Assembly (NCBI GenBank): GCA_964058805.1
Contig: CAXKVV010002149.1
Location: 124,001-188,000, forward strand
DNA: 64,000 nt
Source of the DNA: Schoenoplectus triqueter
Taxonomy: Eukaryota > Streptophyta > Magnoliopsida > Poales > Cyperaceae
Direction of reading: 5' to 3'
Part shown: piece by piece, positions 36,434 through 49,260 of the stretch
Position numbering within the stretch: the stretch's first letter is position 1
How the letters are laid out: every line of letters starts with the position of its first letter
The notes under the pieces: generated by a model
The model's input: the letters and a program-made list of their open reading frames with translations, nothing else
The model's database searches: none
What the model was told of the DNA's origin: nothing
Made by a program: the position numbers and the translations under genes

Positions 36434-36854
36434 TAGGGGTGTCAATGGGTCGGGTCGGGTCGGGTCGGGTCGGGTCGGGTCGGGTTCGGGTCGGGTCATA
36501 TTATTTTTTACCCGACCCGATTAAATTCGGGTCAAAAAATCTTGACCCATACCCGATCCATGTAAAATAATTAAATATTTATGAATTATTTTTATATAAT
36601 TTTAAGCAATAAAATATTAATTAATTAATAATTAATCTTAATTAGTATATAATTAGTATATATTTAAGTTTTAATTAGTACTAAATCATAAAATTACTTC
36701 AAAAAATATAATTGATCGGGTCGGGTTGACCCGAACCCGACCCAACCTGATTCGGGTCAAAAAAATCAAACATATACCCGAACCATTTATTTTTGGATCA
36801 TGTCGGGTCGGGTTGGGTTAACCCATCGGGTCGGGTCAAGAATTGACACCCCTA
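36434..36854. mobile_element. MITE with 13-bp TIR TAGGGGTGTCAAT and GGGTC repeats
   Basis: Exact 13-bp inverted ends TAGGGGTGTCAAT and ATTGACACCCCTA bound 421 bp. Flanks ACCCACAC and ACACACAC match at 6 of 8, compatible with an 8-bp hAT-type duplication. Just inside the left end is a run of CGGGT pentamers (36448-36495), answered by ACCCG/CGGGT-rich sequence at 36717-36838 on the right. The middle is AT-rich. No coding capacity. Confidence 0.75.
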
Positions 36855-37791
36855 ACACACACACTGAATATTAGATGTATGTCAAAGATTTAAATAAAAC
36901 GTCAACTACATTGATACGGATAAAGAACAAATAATCAATAAATATGAACATGAAACAAGAAATTAATTAGTTGATATTATTAACAAATATGTACATAAAA
37001 CAAATTATTTTTTAATGACATAAGTGTTTCTACTCTAATAATTCACCAGAATTTTGTCTATTTTGAAATGTAAAAATATATAGACAAATAAAGAAGGTCG
37101 GACCAAATACTCGCAATGTTTTGATGATTTAGATAATTTACTTAAATGATATGAATATACGCGTACTGTATTTAAGAACTAAGAGCATTATACAAACACA
37201 AAAATGAAATAAATAGATATAGTTTAATTCTGTGCCAGTACATTATATAGATTAAGCATTAATTTGTAGTTTGCTCACCTTTAATCAGGGGCGAAGTCAA
37301 AATTTTAGTATAGAAGGGTTGAAATGTGAATTTATGCCGCTAAAAAAATTAAAATTAATAAATTAGAGGAGACCGATACACCACGTAAAATAAAGATACA
37401 TGATAAAAATATCAACCCTTAAACCCGCACCTGCCTACAATCTACTATCAAAATTTATAATTTTATGAGTATATCCCGTTAACAGATTCGAATACTAGAG
37501 TTAGGAGTAAACCGTTGTGAAGTCTAACGTAACTATAAGCTTGTAAAAGTAAAATACTTTATTTTAGAATAATGTTTTAGATAGAAATGGTCAAATTACG
37601 CTTAATCAATAAATAAATTAAGATGAGAAAATATTACTTATATAAAATAAATGTAAGTATAATTAATACAAAGGTGACAAGCACAATTTTTTCTATTACT
37701 TAAAAATATTATTCTTATCGATTATTTAATCAGTTATTTTTTCAAGATAACTCTTTTCTAAAAAAAATAATGAGAAATACAAATAATACTG

Positions 37792-37831
<40 letters not shown>

Positions 37832-39265
37832 TAAAGATCATTGTACTTATTCTTACACATGAACTAAATTTTATTTTATCTTAAATTAAATTATTTTATT
37901 ATTAAGGAATATTTGATAACTAAGGAGAAAACTATTAAAAAAATAATTTTTATAACATAATAAATAACATAGATCATTAGAGTTTTATTTTGAAGGGCGG
38001 GGTGGCTGGAGACGGGACAAATAAGTACTCCCTGCTAGGGGTGGATTTAAGGGGGAGTTGGGGTGCATCCCCTTCAATCCAGCGGAAGTTGCAGGTCGGG
38101 GTTGAAATTTATCATGTGTTTTTATTTCATACGATGTATCAGTTCTCTCTAACTTATCAATTTTAATTCTCTAACAACGTAAAACTGCATCTCAACTTCT
38201 CTATATTAAAATCCTAACTCCGCCCAAAAGGCCAACCCCCCCCCCCCCCCCTCCCCTCCTTGATTATATCATAATCAAATTCAAAACATACTAATTAACC
38301 TAAAAAGAAATACAAACATAATAGAAAAAAGATACGCCTCCAACTCACCACTGATATTTATAATTCACTGTTGTGTAGTACGTAGATCATTAAATTATTT
38401 TGAGATTCGTATCAGTTCGAATTACGAAGAAATCTAACTGCTTATATTCTGTGTAGCAGAGGATAAATATTCGCCGAGGAATTCACATTCCGATGTAATT
38501 GATGCGTAGATTGACCGTTATTTTTTCATGCCTCGTGATTCTAACCGACATCGTTGTAACTAGTTTTTCGTAATCTGAAATTCACGTTGTAAATCTACGG
38601 ACATAAAGTAGTAGAAAGAATATAGACTACTACACCACGAGATATGTTCACACGAATAGTTCAAATTTTCAATAAATGCTCCTATAAGCATTTTGAAAAG
38701 GCCATTTTTAAGAAATTGCCACTTTCATCCGGAGTTATAACATGGGGAAAAAAGAAAACGAAAGGACATAAGTGTACCAAAGACCAAACCAACGGTCTAT
38801 TCTCTAGAAGCAAATTAAAGGCTCCCGTTGGGACCAAGTAACAACTAATGGTTTAGCCTATTTGCCCAAAGAAGCGGTCCTCCGATGCTAATTAGTCTTC
38901 GTCTTGAATTATTTTCCCTAAAAAAAATAAAAAAAATGAGACATTTTGGTGTGTGAAAGGTTGAAATATTCTCAAACCGCGGTCGACCCACATTATGTTT
39001 GAATAATTGAATATGAATGCATTGGTCATTGATTCATGAACTACCCAACTAATATTTTTCTAGTTTAATACGCAACTTTGTTTTGGCTTTTGACCAACTA
39101 CACTTTCCGCGTCTTACATTCTTATCAGCCTTTTTAGTTTCAGCACCCATGTGCTTTTATAATGCATGAATCATGATTCTAAATCTAACCCCCCATCATA
39201 AGAGAGCTGATACGTATATATGCATTTAATTATGGTTGCCCGTATAATTATTGAGAAGGGATAAG
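36855..39265. other. Intergenic DNA with TE debris
   Basis: No gene found. It holds a (TA)n tract at 37796-37829, a poly-C run at about 38235-38251, and two phrases typical of decayed plant TE ends (CAGGGGCGAAGTC at about 37288; a GGGGTGCATCCCCTTCAATCC block at about 38060-38085). The frame at 38644-38841 has no recognised motif or exon-like borders. Confidence 0.5.
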
Positions 39266-39629
39266 TTGACGATGGGTTATTTTGATAACTTTGATAATGA
39301 ATTTTTAAATAAATATAAAAAAATCTTAAAAATAAAAAAAAAATATAGATGTATTTTTCTATTTTTAGATTGATAGTCATTCAAATTTTATGCAATTTCA
39401 TTATCGTTTGATAGTCCATCAAAGACCATCAAATTTTTATATAATTTGTAACGGTTCCAAATTAACGGTCTTTGATAGACTATCAAAAGATAATAAAATT
39501 GTATGAAATTTGAATGATCATTAATCTAAAGGTAGAAGAACACATCTATAAAAAAATTTCTATTTTTAAGATTTTTTTCATATTTATTTAGAGATTCATT
39601 ATCAAGTCGACAAAATAACCCATTGTCAA
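39266..39629. mobile_element. Foldback MITE with ~160-bp arms, end TTGACGATGGGTTATTTTG
   Basis: The left arm from 39266 and the right arm ending at 39629 (CAAAATAACCCATTGTCAA) pair over about 160 bp, including AAATAAATATAAAAAAATCTTA against AAGATTTTTTTCATATTTATTT. The middle contains GATAGTCCATCAAAGACC / GGTCTTTGATAGACTATC words. No target duplication is obvious. Confidence 0.7.
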
Positions 39630-41498
39630 TGGATCCCCACTCATAATTATTATGCCTAGAGGTGGCTAAACTTGACCTTATCTGAAAAATCCGCCCGATC
39701 TATTCAAATCCAAACCCGATTTGATCTGATTTTTTTTTAAAATCAAATCGATTCGACCCGAACCGAGATTAAATAATCTGCAATCCAGTCACAATCAATT
39801 AAAAGTTTGAAAAAAATCAACATATAAATTGGTCCGACCGACCAACCACATATGACCCGATTTTTTTAAAAAACATCAAACCGACTCACTCAATTACCAC
39901 CTATTTATGTCATTTCCATCATGAAAGTAGTATTGGCATCCCTCTAGATTTAATTGCAGATACGTCGTACGTACATAATTATGTGTGATTAATTTTGACA
40001 CGTGTACTATTTAGGTGATACGTCCCGGTCTCAGAGGGGCCGGTCCGTATGTGGATGATGTTGTTCTTGAACAATGCATAACCTGACACTGTTATGTGAA
40101 ACAGAGTCAGAGATAAAGTGAGAGAAGAAAAAGTAGAAGTCTCCTTTTCATAGCCTTCAGAGTTTTATAGATTTAATAAAATGAGTTATTTTATCTTCGT
40201 GGCCTTTCATATACGTACTCTTCTATATCTGCTTAATTGAGCTGCTAGTTGTTAACTCTGGAGTGGTTAAAATCCATTCTTGTTTAAGTACTTGTGCCTT
40301 CAATGACCCAAAGTACAGAACTCTATCATTAGGAAATTCATTTTACTATATTAATTTTACTACTTACAAATCTCGTTACCAGTATTTTGTTTTCTCGACC
40401 CACTACAGAGGTATATTTTTCTTGTGAATCAATATTCATGTCAACTTCATCTATTGATTCCTTGATGAACAATGAACTCCACCATTCTTCATTTCAGTAA
40501 CTTCTACGTTATGGCACGTCTCATCATGTTGCATTTTCTTCTTTTAGCGTTATTTTTATTCGAAGTGCTTTCCTCTTAACACCTCTAATTTGTTTTTTTT
40601 AAATGACAGACTATATGCTGAAAACTCAACACTCTTTTTCCTTTTCCTTTTCTGTTTCCTCTCTTTTAATCAGTAGAGATTTTTTTTTCATTTTTTTTAA
40701 TAATACAAACTATTAGTCTATGTCCCTTCTCCTCCACTTATTCTTTTTATTCTTCACCATGATTGGTTCCTCATAATTGTTTTCACCACCACATGGACAA
40801 TAACATTTTTGTTCTCTTATTAGATTCGTTCCCACGCTTTCTAACTTTCCTTAGAAATTACACCACTTTCGTTATATAGACTTCACCGTGATCTTTTATA
40901 GACCCAAACACACTTAATAACGTTTGACTCGCATAATTTACTAAGGTGTATGCTTTACACAATGCAAGATGGCCGAAATGCATGGTTCCTAAACAATAAA
41001 TTCGTCTAAAAAATCTGAATACATTCACCAATACGTGGAACATTTGACCTATTAAGTTCAATACCACTAGGAACAATAGGCACTTTATCAATTATTCGAT
41101 TGTAACCAACTAAGTGGAATAAGTTAATTTTCAATAGCTGCAATTGGCTCAATAATTACACAACTTGGTGAATTGCCTTGACAAAAAAAAAGATAACATA
41201 TTTAATGACAAGGTGAACGGATTCACCAAATTCACTACAAATTCATTCAATTGATTACTGCTTAATACCGTTCATAACATACATGTCTCATGCCTCGCAA
41301 TTCTAAATACACAAGCAAAATTTAGAAAACAGAAGATCGATCAAAAACTCCAGTAGCATACACGTGACAATGGAAGATATCAAGCCAGCTCTCTCATGGA
41401 TCCAGCTCCAATTGATAACTTTCTTATTTTCTTTTTCTTTTTCCATATCAAATAAGGCAGCGATAATATTATACAGCTACAGCTCACACATAGATGAT
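39630..41498. other. Intergenic DNA and 3' flank of the OTU gene
   Basis: No supportable gene. About 39660-39900 is rich in CCGA/ACCCGA words like the GGGTC MITE interior. About 40015-40850 is of mixed composition with homopolymer T runs, and I recognised no exon. The last few hundred bases before 41499 should hold the 3' UTR of the minus-strand OTU gene; its polyadenylation site cannot be fixed. Confidence 0.45.
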
Positions 41499-42922
41499 TC
41501 AATGCTTATTTCCAAAGCGCCACCATCTTTTCTTTTTCTTCGTTTCTGATGCTGGTAAATCTGCAAACATCACAAGGCAGTAAAAAAAAACATCTGTATT
41601 GCAACTTCAATTATACCTTGTATGCTAATGTTGTAAGCATGTGAAACATGAATATTATACAATCACAACAGACAAACATGATAACCAAATTACTTTGCCA
41701 CAGAATATTGAAGATTTTGAACAAAATATCAAGCACAGAAATATGCAATACTTTTATAATTCACTTTTCTTATATAATAATGGCTTCAGAAAATAAAACA
41801 AGCCTTAAAATACTAACCTCCTTCAGGGTATATGGAGTTGTAATGCACCTCAGCCCAGAAGCTCAAGAAAATAACTGAGAAATTGAGTTTTCTAATTAGC
41901 CCCATGAATACAGTGAACTGAAAATCAAGGTCTAATGCTCATTTACTCCTACTTCACATGCTAACATGTACAATGGATCAATGATTGTCATAATACAGCA
42001 CATGACATACCAAATATTAATAAAGTATAGGTTCTCTCGCAAATAAATACTGGTTGCATAGACAGTCACAATGTATGCATCCACAAGTGCTGCTATTATT
42101 ATGATTGCAGAGCGGATGCTATTATTGGATTTTGGAGGTCGCCCAGTTAAAACAAAATAGGCTCAGATTTAACTTTTATCTTTCAGGAAGCTTCAATTTT
42201 AATCATATCTTAATGGTCTGATTTGATAGGACAGCTCACATGCAGTTTGGGCACCAATTACTTTCATGACAACAGTCAACAGGTGTGGAGTCCCTACCCT
42301 CCCGTAGCAAAACTTGTTTCCATTGACAAATTGAAGTTTATTTTTTCTATTCTATCTTAATTTTGCTGTAACAAGTAACAAACCTCTTTTAGATTTTTGA
42401 ACATTTGGCAGAATCTCGATGTAACATGTATCCTTGAACGATGTTATCACAAATATTTTCACCCCATACTGCAACAAGAGAAATAAAATCCTTATTAACT
42501 AATCCTTGTACCTCCAAGATCAGATTTTATGCAGATGGATGGTAACTGAAAGAGGTACACCACAACCTTGTTTGGCCCCATTCTTTTTCATATCATTTCT
42601 TTCTGTCTAGTCTAGTCACACATAATTCAAAGGTATAAATTATTTCTACATTTAAAGTGGCATACAAATACTGAACAATGAAAATATAGATCTTAAAATT
42701 ATTGTAGCGCCTCTTCAGATTTTAAATGGAGGTGAGCAATAACCAAACTCCATGAAGAAAAAAATAATTCAAAATTTATGAACAAAAGACAATTATATTT
42801 ATCAGTAGTTGCTGCATTGACAGAAAAATTATTAAGAATTTAATTGCTTTAAGAAATGTACCGAGTCTGCTGCTGCTTGCAAGGTTACATGGTCCCCCCA
42901 TTCTCCAGTCCTTCAAAAATGC

Positions 42923-42960
<38 letters not shown>

Positions 42961-45120
42961 TAATATACAAATTGGAAGCGGGATTTAAGAGAAAATCACT
43001 CGATAGAAGAGGTGCATACTTCGAGAGTTTTTTCAAATAATCACCATATTCCATTGGAACATACCCTTCATATATATCACGATTAGACTCAAGCTAAAAA
43101 GGAAATAACAATGAGTAAATCAGAACATAAACACAATAAAAAAATAGATATATAGATTGAGTTATAATGAAAGAACAAAACTGACCTGGTTGATAATCTG
43201 TTGCCTTACAAATTGGTGATGTTCTGGGCTACGGTAGAATTGATCAGATAATGCTCTAAACTGAAAGCATTTCAAATACAAGCCATAAGGATAAAAACAA
43301 AAATACATTACGAACTGAAGAAGATTTAAGTAAATCTACAATTTAGACAAACCTGACAGTTCCCGTCTCCCTCGACCTTCAGTTCAACCAGATCATACAG
43401 CCTCAATCTAGAACATGATTTAAATTGCACCAGATTTAACTAAAATGTGCACAACTTGTTTCTGTACATTGGAAAGAAAAAAAAAAGTGATACATAATTG
43501 AGGGTTAGTATACCGATCAATGAGTCTTTGATGGTCTGAAATGGCTTCATCAATTGAAGGTATTTCCCCATTAATTCTTGGCACATGCTGCAGCAAAATT
43601 ATAGTTGAAAAAAATATATGATAGATGTTGCACCTGTTCTCAAAGAAGTGAAGTTTTTTCAAAGGGAAATTTGCAATGAATTCATGCATTATCCATTAAA
43701 TACAAAAACTAAAAGGGCCCGATGTTGGATAAACTGAAACAGATATATATGGTCTAAACATGATTAAGCTGTGAAAAATGCTCTTCCTTAAGAAAAGGAT
43801 ATGAAATAATGTACTGAACAAATCTACCCACAAATGTTGATTGTGTTATAAATGAAGATACAATGGTACTGACAAATTAATGACGTTCAGAGTTGATCTG
43901 TAATTATATATATATATTTCAAAAGAAGTGTGTTACAAACTTCAAATTATATCTGGTGATAGTTCTACACAGAAGCTAAATAATTTTAATAGTAACTAGA
44001 ATTACCAAGAGTCCTGAGTACGAAATATCTAATGTACAATATTGCACTGACAAAATTGATTAAATGTATGTTTTTTTTTTAAGTTTCTTCAACCATCAGG
44101 GCAGTTCTTTCAAATGTAGATATTTAGGGATCTTTTGTGATTCTGGGAAGTGCAAGGGTTTCATTGAAAAGTCACCTACTTTATTCAGCATTTTATGTTC
44201 TAATAAGTTGGCTTACAGGGATGGGGACCATCTGATTTAACCTCTTCCCAACTTCACCATCTATCTCAGAGCAATCATCTAGGAGCTCCAATGGCCAATC
44301 TTCTTCATGCAACACCCCTCTGGGGCTTGAACATGAACTGGATGGCTCCATTTCGTTCGCATCCTCTGTTTCTTCTTGACAACCATCATAATCTGCACAA
44401 ATATATCACAATCTGAGGACATTGAGAAAAAGAATTTTTTTTCAAAATGAGTCAAGGTATTCCAATAATGTAATTTCTACTGTGATTGTAGTTTCTTATA
44501 GACAGGCCAAGCCAATCATGCTCCACATTTGACATGCCAAGCTGTTCCTCTGACAGTTGTGTAGGCCCAGGTACTTCTGCATCCAAAATAGTTTACACAC
44601 AAAAAAAAAGATTCAAACAGCTTAATAAGTCCCTCAAAATTGCAAAACTAAACAAATATCTATTTTCCATACATACTTGGTTGGATGATCCAATTCCACT
44701 TAATGATGTAATATCTTCTTGAAACAAATCACAATATTGACCCTTTTCATCTGCGTTAATTATGCCTCATTTAAAGTGTAATTTCTTTGACAACTTGTAG
44801 TGCCTTATGTTAGTTATGCTAAAAGGGGTAAGAGGTTAAAGCTGCTACAAATTTGTCTGAAGATATTTTTGGTTCTACAGGAGAATTAATCCAAAAACTG
44901 AAGTGCCAGTACAAAATTGATTGCAATCAAACTTGGTCCAACTGGAGCAATACCCTTGTCTGGATGTTCGTTAAAGTTTACCTTCCCCATGATAACAACC
45001 ATTACAAAATGTCACATCACTTTGGATGTGGCCTCCGCAATAGCCAGAGTTTTGAAATGGGCCATTAAATGGATTGAAACTCCAATGGAGAACATCATCT
45101 TCTTGTCCATAGATAATCAT
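41499..45120 (-). CDS. OTU-domain deubiquitinating cysteine protease (OTU9/OTU10 type), complete, 12 coding exons
   Basis: Coding exons: 45120-44982, 44750-44673, 44573-44481, 44392-44217, 43587-43514, 43407-43353, 43260-43186, 43093-43020, 42910-42862, 42468-42384, 41874-41818 and 41560-41499 (stop TGA). All use GT-AG and phases agree, giving 338 residues, near the usual length of about 345. The start MIIYGQEDDVLHW matches the family N terminus. The OTU domain begins near residue 187: catalytic Asp201 and Cys204 in EGDGNCQ, then FRALSDQFY (from 206), EGYVPMEYGDYL, GEWGDHVTLQAAADS and YGVKIFVITSF, and catalytic His310 in AEVHYNSIYP. It ends in a basic KKKKRWWRFGNKH tail. Family role: cleavage of ubiquitin from proteins, probably cytosolic or nuclear. 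The junction between exons 2 and 3 is the only doubtful one: a stronger donor at 44676 with acceptor 44577 would hit a stop codon. Confidence 0.93.
42921..42962. repeat. Poly-A and (TA)n tract in an OTU intron
   Basis: A run of A followed by TA repeats lies within the intron between coding exons 8 and 9, beginning just 10 bp upstream of the exon 9 acceptor (on the minus strand it makes the T-rich tract before the AG). Confidence 0.9.
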
Positions 45121-45149
45121 CAAGTATGATTATAACTTTGAAGCTGGCC
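45121..45149 (-). other. 5' UTR part of the first coding exon of the OTU gene
   Basis: On the minus strand a CTAAACAG acceptor (ending at 45150) is followed by 29 untranslated bases before the ATG at 45120. The start codon is therefore in the second or third exon of the transcript. Confidence 0.55.
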
Positions 45150-46120
45150 CTGTTTAGGTAAGTCAAACTTAGTCTTTGGATAAGATGGTAGGATACACTA
45201 ACAGAATGTGCAAAAGGGTATTTGAGAATATGAATACTACATAATTGCCTACTTGGCTCAGACTTTTAGAACAAATTTGCTAACTTGTCCCAACCATATA
45301 TTTTTAAATTCTATTCTTCTAAGCCTCATCTAAACTACTTTGCTTCCAATAGTGATCTGGCACATGATAGGTGCATGAATAAGTCATCATATATCAACAA
45401 ATTTGCAACTCAAGGTTTCAATAGCCATCTTTGTGGGATATTAATTCTAATTCAATGGATGGTCGAATCATTACAGAAGAAAGCACACAAACTGAGAAAA
45501 AAGGATGAATGTTGCTCACTTTAATTTTTTTCACCCATGGAAAAATTAACACGAAAATCATTGAAGGCCTTGAATTTTCTTCATAGTCATATTACTAGTT
45601 TTGGGTAGAAATGAAACGCGCATTTCTAATTAAAAAAAAAACCAACATAGAATTATCTTGGATTATTTATTCAACCCTATAAGTTAAAGAAAAAATAGAA
45701 ATTCCAATATCAAATACCTTCAATTTAAGGAAATTATCTGGAGAAAATATCCCTCCAAACCTTGCCAAATGAACATATTTCTCGAGATCAAAGGAATTGA
45801 AAAATAGTAAATTACAATTATTGTTTGGCAGGGCGTGCTTTCATTCCTATCAACGGAGAAAGAAGCAAGGCAGTTGAACTAATTTGTATTTGAGTTATAA
45901 AAAAAATGGAACCAGCACAAAAGTAAAAACAAAAAAACAATAATAAAAATAAAAAATGGAGCCAGCAGGCCTCCCCAACCCAACCTACCCCCATTGTACT
46001 GTTTCCTGAAGTTCCTTACTTAAATTTAGGATCTCGTACCATAGCAAGCAATAGTCAATCCATTGTTGTTTGTTAGTTTTAATTTCGAGCGGAGGAACCA
46101 TTGAATCCGAAGAGACTCAC

Positions 46121-46310
46121 CTTATGTCCAAGTTAAGCCGATTCTTGCTCCTAGTTAGTTTGTGTTGTTTGTGGCTGATCGATTCTGCAGATTTGATCTC
46201 TTTGAAAAGCCGCAAAATGGGATGTGATTGGTTGATGATCGGACAAGGCGAGGGAGAGGGAGAAAGAGGAGCAGCAGCAGAAAGAAATGGGTCTGTGGTG
46301 GCATCCGACT
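46121..46310 (-). other. Probable non-coding first exon of the OTU gene
   Basis: On the minus strand a pyrimidine-rich, GC-balanced block typical of plant 5' UTRs (CTCCTCTTTCTCCCTCTCCC) ends in ACATAAG followed by a strong donor GTGAGT (intron starting at 46120). A small second non-coding exon may lie at about 45717-45736 (acceptor TTCTCCAG, donor GTATTT). The upper boundary and promoter are estimates. The plus-strand open frame here (46070-46318) is taken as a shadow. Confidence 0.5.
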
Positions 46311-46319
46311 GGAAATAAA

Positions 46320-47700
46320 TAGGCTGTCAAGGAAAAATACCTTTATTGGGCTATAAACAAAATGTTACAGATATCAAAATTCTTGCATGTCTATCGGTTT
46401 ATGTTTTTTTCTAAGTAGACACATAAATAATTTATTTTTTATGTAATTTTAGTGTACATTTATACCTATTATTTTTTCCCTCTATAATTTCTCTTCAATT
46501 ATTTATGAATCTTAAATTATACATAAATTAATTAAAAAAATGACATCAACAATGGAGATAAATATTGCATAAACAAATGATTTAAATGAACAATGAACAT
46601 TAAGAACTTCAACCTCTCTTATCAATGTTTGGGTCTTCTTCTTTAAAGCTTTTATCCCAAATAATTTGAGATAGTCTAGAAATGAAATTCATCGGATATC
46701 TTTTCATAAGATAAGTTGTATTTTTATGTTGACTTGCTACGTCCAACACACCCTTCTTATTTTTTCAGACTTTGATGAGAAAGATGAGAGTCAAAATCCT
46801 TAATTTTATTATTTTATAAATGTTCATACAAAATTTTCTTGTGTGTTTCGAACTTGTGACCTTTCACATAAAGGATTTTTTTTTTTGCAACTAGACCAAA
46901 AGATCGATTCTACATTTCAATATTTTGTAGTTTTCAAGTTTGGTTTCATGTCTATTTTGTAATGAAATAGAATATTTTGAACCAGCCAATTATCGATCTA
47001 ACGTACTCAAATGTATTATGATTGTCTTTCTGTTGATGATATTTTTTTTTTGAAGTAAAGATGAAAGTCCAATTATTTAAATTAAAATGTCCGTGGTGAA
47101 TTGTCAAGTTGGATTTACACGGTCCTTTATGTGGGAAGTATCGCTTTGGTTACTAACTAGATGAAAATAATTTGAGGGAAATTTTGGATGAGTGGAGTGG
47201 AGGATTGTAGTCAAACAAAAAAGTTCTTAGATCCACATTTGATACGGACTTTTTAGATATTTTGTCATGTCATTTTGTGAAAAATTGAAAGGATTATTAC
47301 GTGGCGGGTTTGTGTTCATAATGGGGTCGAACAGCCAAGGTGGGGTTCTTTAATTGTAATTAAGGCTAATAACCTAGTTCTAATTTTTGTTATTAGTCTT
47401 TACTCTTTGCTAAAGCCTTGATAAATCTCTTTTTCGCCAGATCCACGATAAATATTCTAAATATATCTTTGGTCTTTTACATAGATATGCTCGGAAAATA
47501 TCTAGGTTGGGTGGAGGAACTTAGTTGAAGAAAACAAAATCTTATGATAAGTTTGTAGTTGATTGAGGCTAAAGTCTCAGAATTGTGAGGCAAATATTTT
47601 CATTGTTTGTTTCTCGTTGTTGGTTTTCATTTCAAGGCACGTTTCTTCGTTGTTGGTAAGATCGTCTGTTTAAAAATTGAATTTATTGGACTTTGATAGT
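46320..47700. other. Upstream region of the OTU gene and intergenic DNA
   Basis: AT-rich with no exon recognised. A segment near 46845-46920 (GAACTTGTGACCTTTCAC...) has a weak tRNA B-box-like look and might be a SINE remnant, without other support. The promoter of the minus-strand OTU gene presumably lies in the first few hundred bases. Confidence 0.4.
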
Positions 47701-47705
47701 ATAAA

Positions 47706-48012
47706 TGTTAGAATTTGAGATTGTGGAAGTGTGAATGATGATAGAATTGTATATTGATTCTAAATTATACAAAGTTAAGATATAATGTCTATTAATAGGT
47801 TATGGCTGTACTAGCCATTGCTTTGTTGTCTAATTTATATGCTAATTATTACATAATCAGAGAGATATTTATTTCCTAAATAGATGGTTTGGTGTCTAAT
47901 TAGCCGTTTGGCTAATTAAGAATGAGTTGATCTTGGGTTAATGGTTGGATTTGATCGATGATGAGATATTTCTGAGATCATCCATAATTTTGTTCCTTTT
48001 TTATTTTCAACA
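47706..48012 (-). repeat. 3' LTR of the copia element (307 bp)
   Basis: On the minus strand it starts TGTTGAAAATAAAA and ends CAAATTCTAACA. A polypurine tract (TTGAGGGGAGTG on the minus strand) lies directly outside it at about 48013-48024. It is clearly similar to the LTR at 51797-52102, with about 10% visible differences. Confidence 0.93.
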
Positions 48013-48524
48013 CTCCCCTCAAGTTGGGCTCATATATATCGATTGATCCCAACTTGATCAAAAGTTGATTGAATGGTCCTTTATCCAGCGCTTTAGTTAG
48101 AATATCTGCTAGTTGATCTTGACTGCTCACAAATGGTATTTCAATTTTTCCAGATTGGAATTTTTCTCTCACAAAGTGACAGTCCACTTCAATATGCTTC
48201 GTTCTCTCATAAAATAGTGGATTTGATGCAATGTGCCTTGCAACTTGATTATCACTGTATATTTACGTAGATTCATTGTGTGGTATCTTTATATCTTCTA
48301 GCAGTTGCTTGATCCAAATCAGCTCACTTGCAGTTGATGTCATAGCCCGATATTCTACTTCTGCACTTGATCTTGCAACCACATTCTACGGCCTCTAAGT
48401 GTGTGGTCCTGGGTGCATGCATAAACTGACTCACTAAACATACAGCGAATGCAATATCTGATGTAGTCACAATGAGGTATATTAATTTACCAATAAGTCT
48501 TTGATATTGTCCTATATTTTTCAA
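47978..48524 (-). pseudogene. Copia RT C-terminal and RNase H remnant with internal deletion
   Basis: 48524-48380 matches the RT thumb/connection (YQRLIGKLIYL, then DIAFAVCLVSQFMHAPR and HLEAVE). It jumps without the usual intervening 100 or so residues into the RNase H block ([20 protein letters not shown] in another frame near 48370-48300, then [12 protein letters not shown], then DCHFVREKF and [11 protein letters not shown] at 48187-48080). The missing segment implies a deletion at about 48380. Confidence 0.85.
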
Positions 48525-48529
48525 TGGTT

Positions 48530-49260
48530 CACCCTCTTTAAGGTATAATTTTTTGTTTCATTCTATTGGTGTACTTGCTGGTTTTGCACCCAGTTTACCA
48601 GTTTATTACAACATAACAAGAGTATATTTTCTTTAAGATAGAAATAAACATTTTCCCTTTGAATGTGCAATTTCTATACCCAAAAAATACTTGAGTTTCC
48701 CTAAGTCCTTGATATCAAACTTATTTTTTAGATAGTTTTTTACACTTTTAATTTCTTTCTCATTGTTCCCAATAATAATAATATCATCTACATATACTAG
48801 GACTATGATTGTTGTACCATTGAGTGTTTACAATCATAGATGAATCAACTGAGCTTTTAGTAAAGTTATGCAATAAAATATAGTGATTGAGTTTTCTATA
48901 CCATGTTTGGGGAGATTGTTTGAGACCGTAAATGAACTTGTTCAGTTTACACACGAAATCCTTATTTGAATCAATTTCATATTCAGGAGGCAGAGTCATA
49001 TAAACATTTTCTTCTAATGTGCTTTATAGGAATGCATTTTTAACATTTATTTTGAACAGGTTCCATCCCAAATTAACAACAACAGACGGTAATATTCGCA
49101 TAGTACTCATTTGGGCAACTGGAGTAAATATCTCTTTGTAGTCTAGACTGTATGTTTGAGTAAACTCTTTTGCTACTAGTCTTGTTTTGTGTCTTTCTAT
49201 GATTTCATCACTATTATATTTGATTTTATATACCCATTTGCATCATACAGGTTTTTTTTT
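48530..49260 (-). pseudogene. Copia reverse transcriptase remnant
   Basis: Minus-strand translation in shifting frames shows KWVYKIKYNSDE, TRLVAKEFTQTY, FTPVAQMSTMR, VKNAFL (the place of the DVKNAFL motif), then MTLPPEYEID and LNKFIYGLKQSPQTWY (48999-48880). The YVDD-like region near 48790 is kept as YVDDIIII-type sequence on the minus strand. Stops interrupt the frame. Confidence 0.85.

Noticed and set aside
44853..45129. Plus-strand frames of about 70 codons
   Set aside because: They overlap, antisense, the first coding exon of the OTU gene, whose minus-strand reading matches the family N terminus and splices in phase.
46070..46318. Plus-strand 82-codon frame
   Set aside because: Lies antisense to the pyrimidine-rich non-coding first exon of the OTU gene; no recognised motif.
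46840..46925. Possible tRNA-derived SINE (B-box-like GAACTTGTGACC)
   Set aside because: No A box at the right distance, no tail and no target duplication; too weak to annotate as an element.
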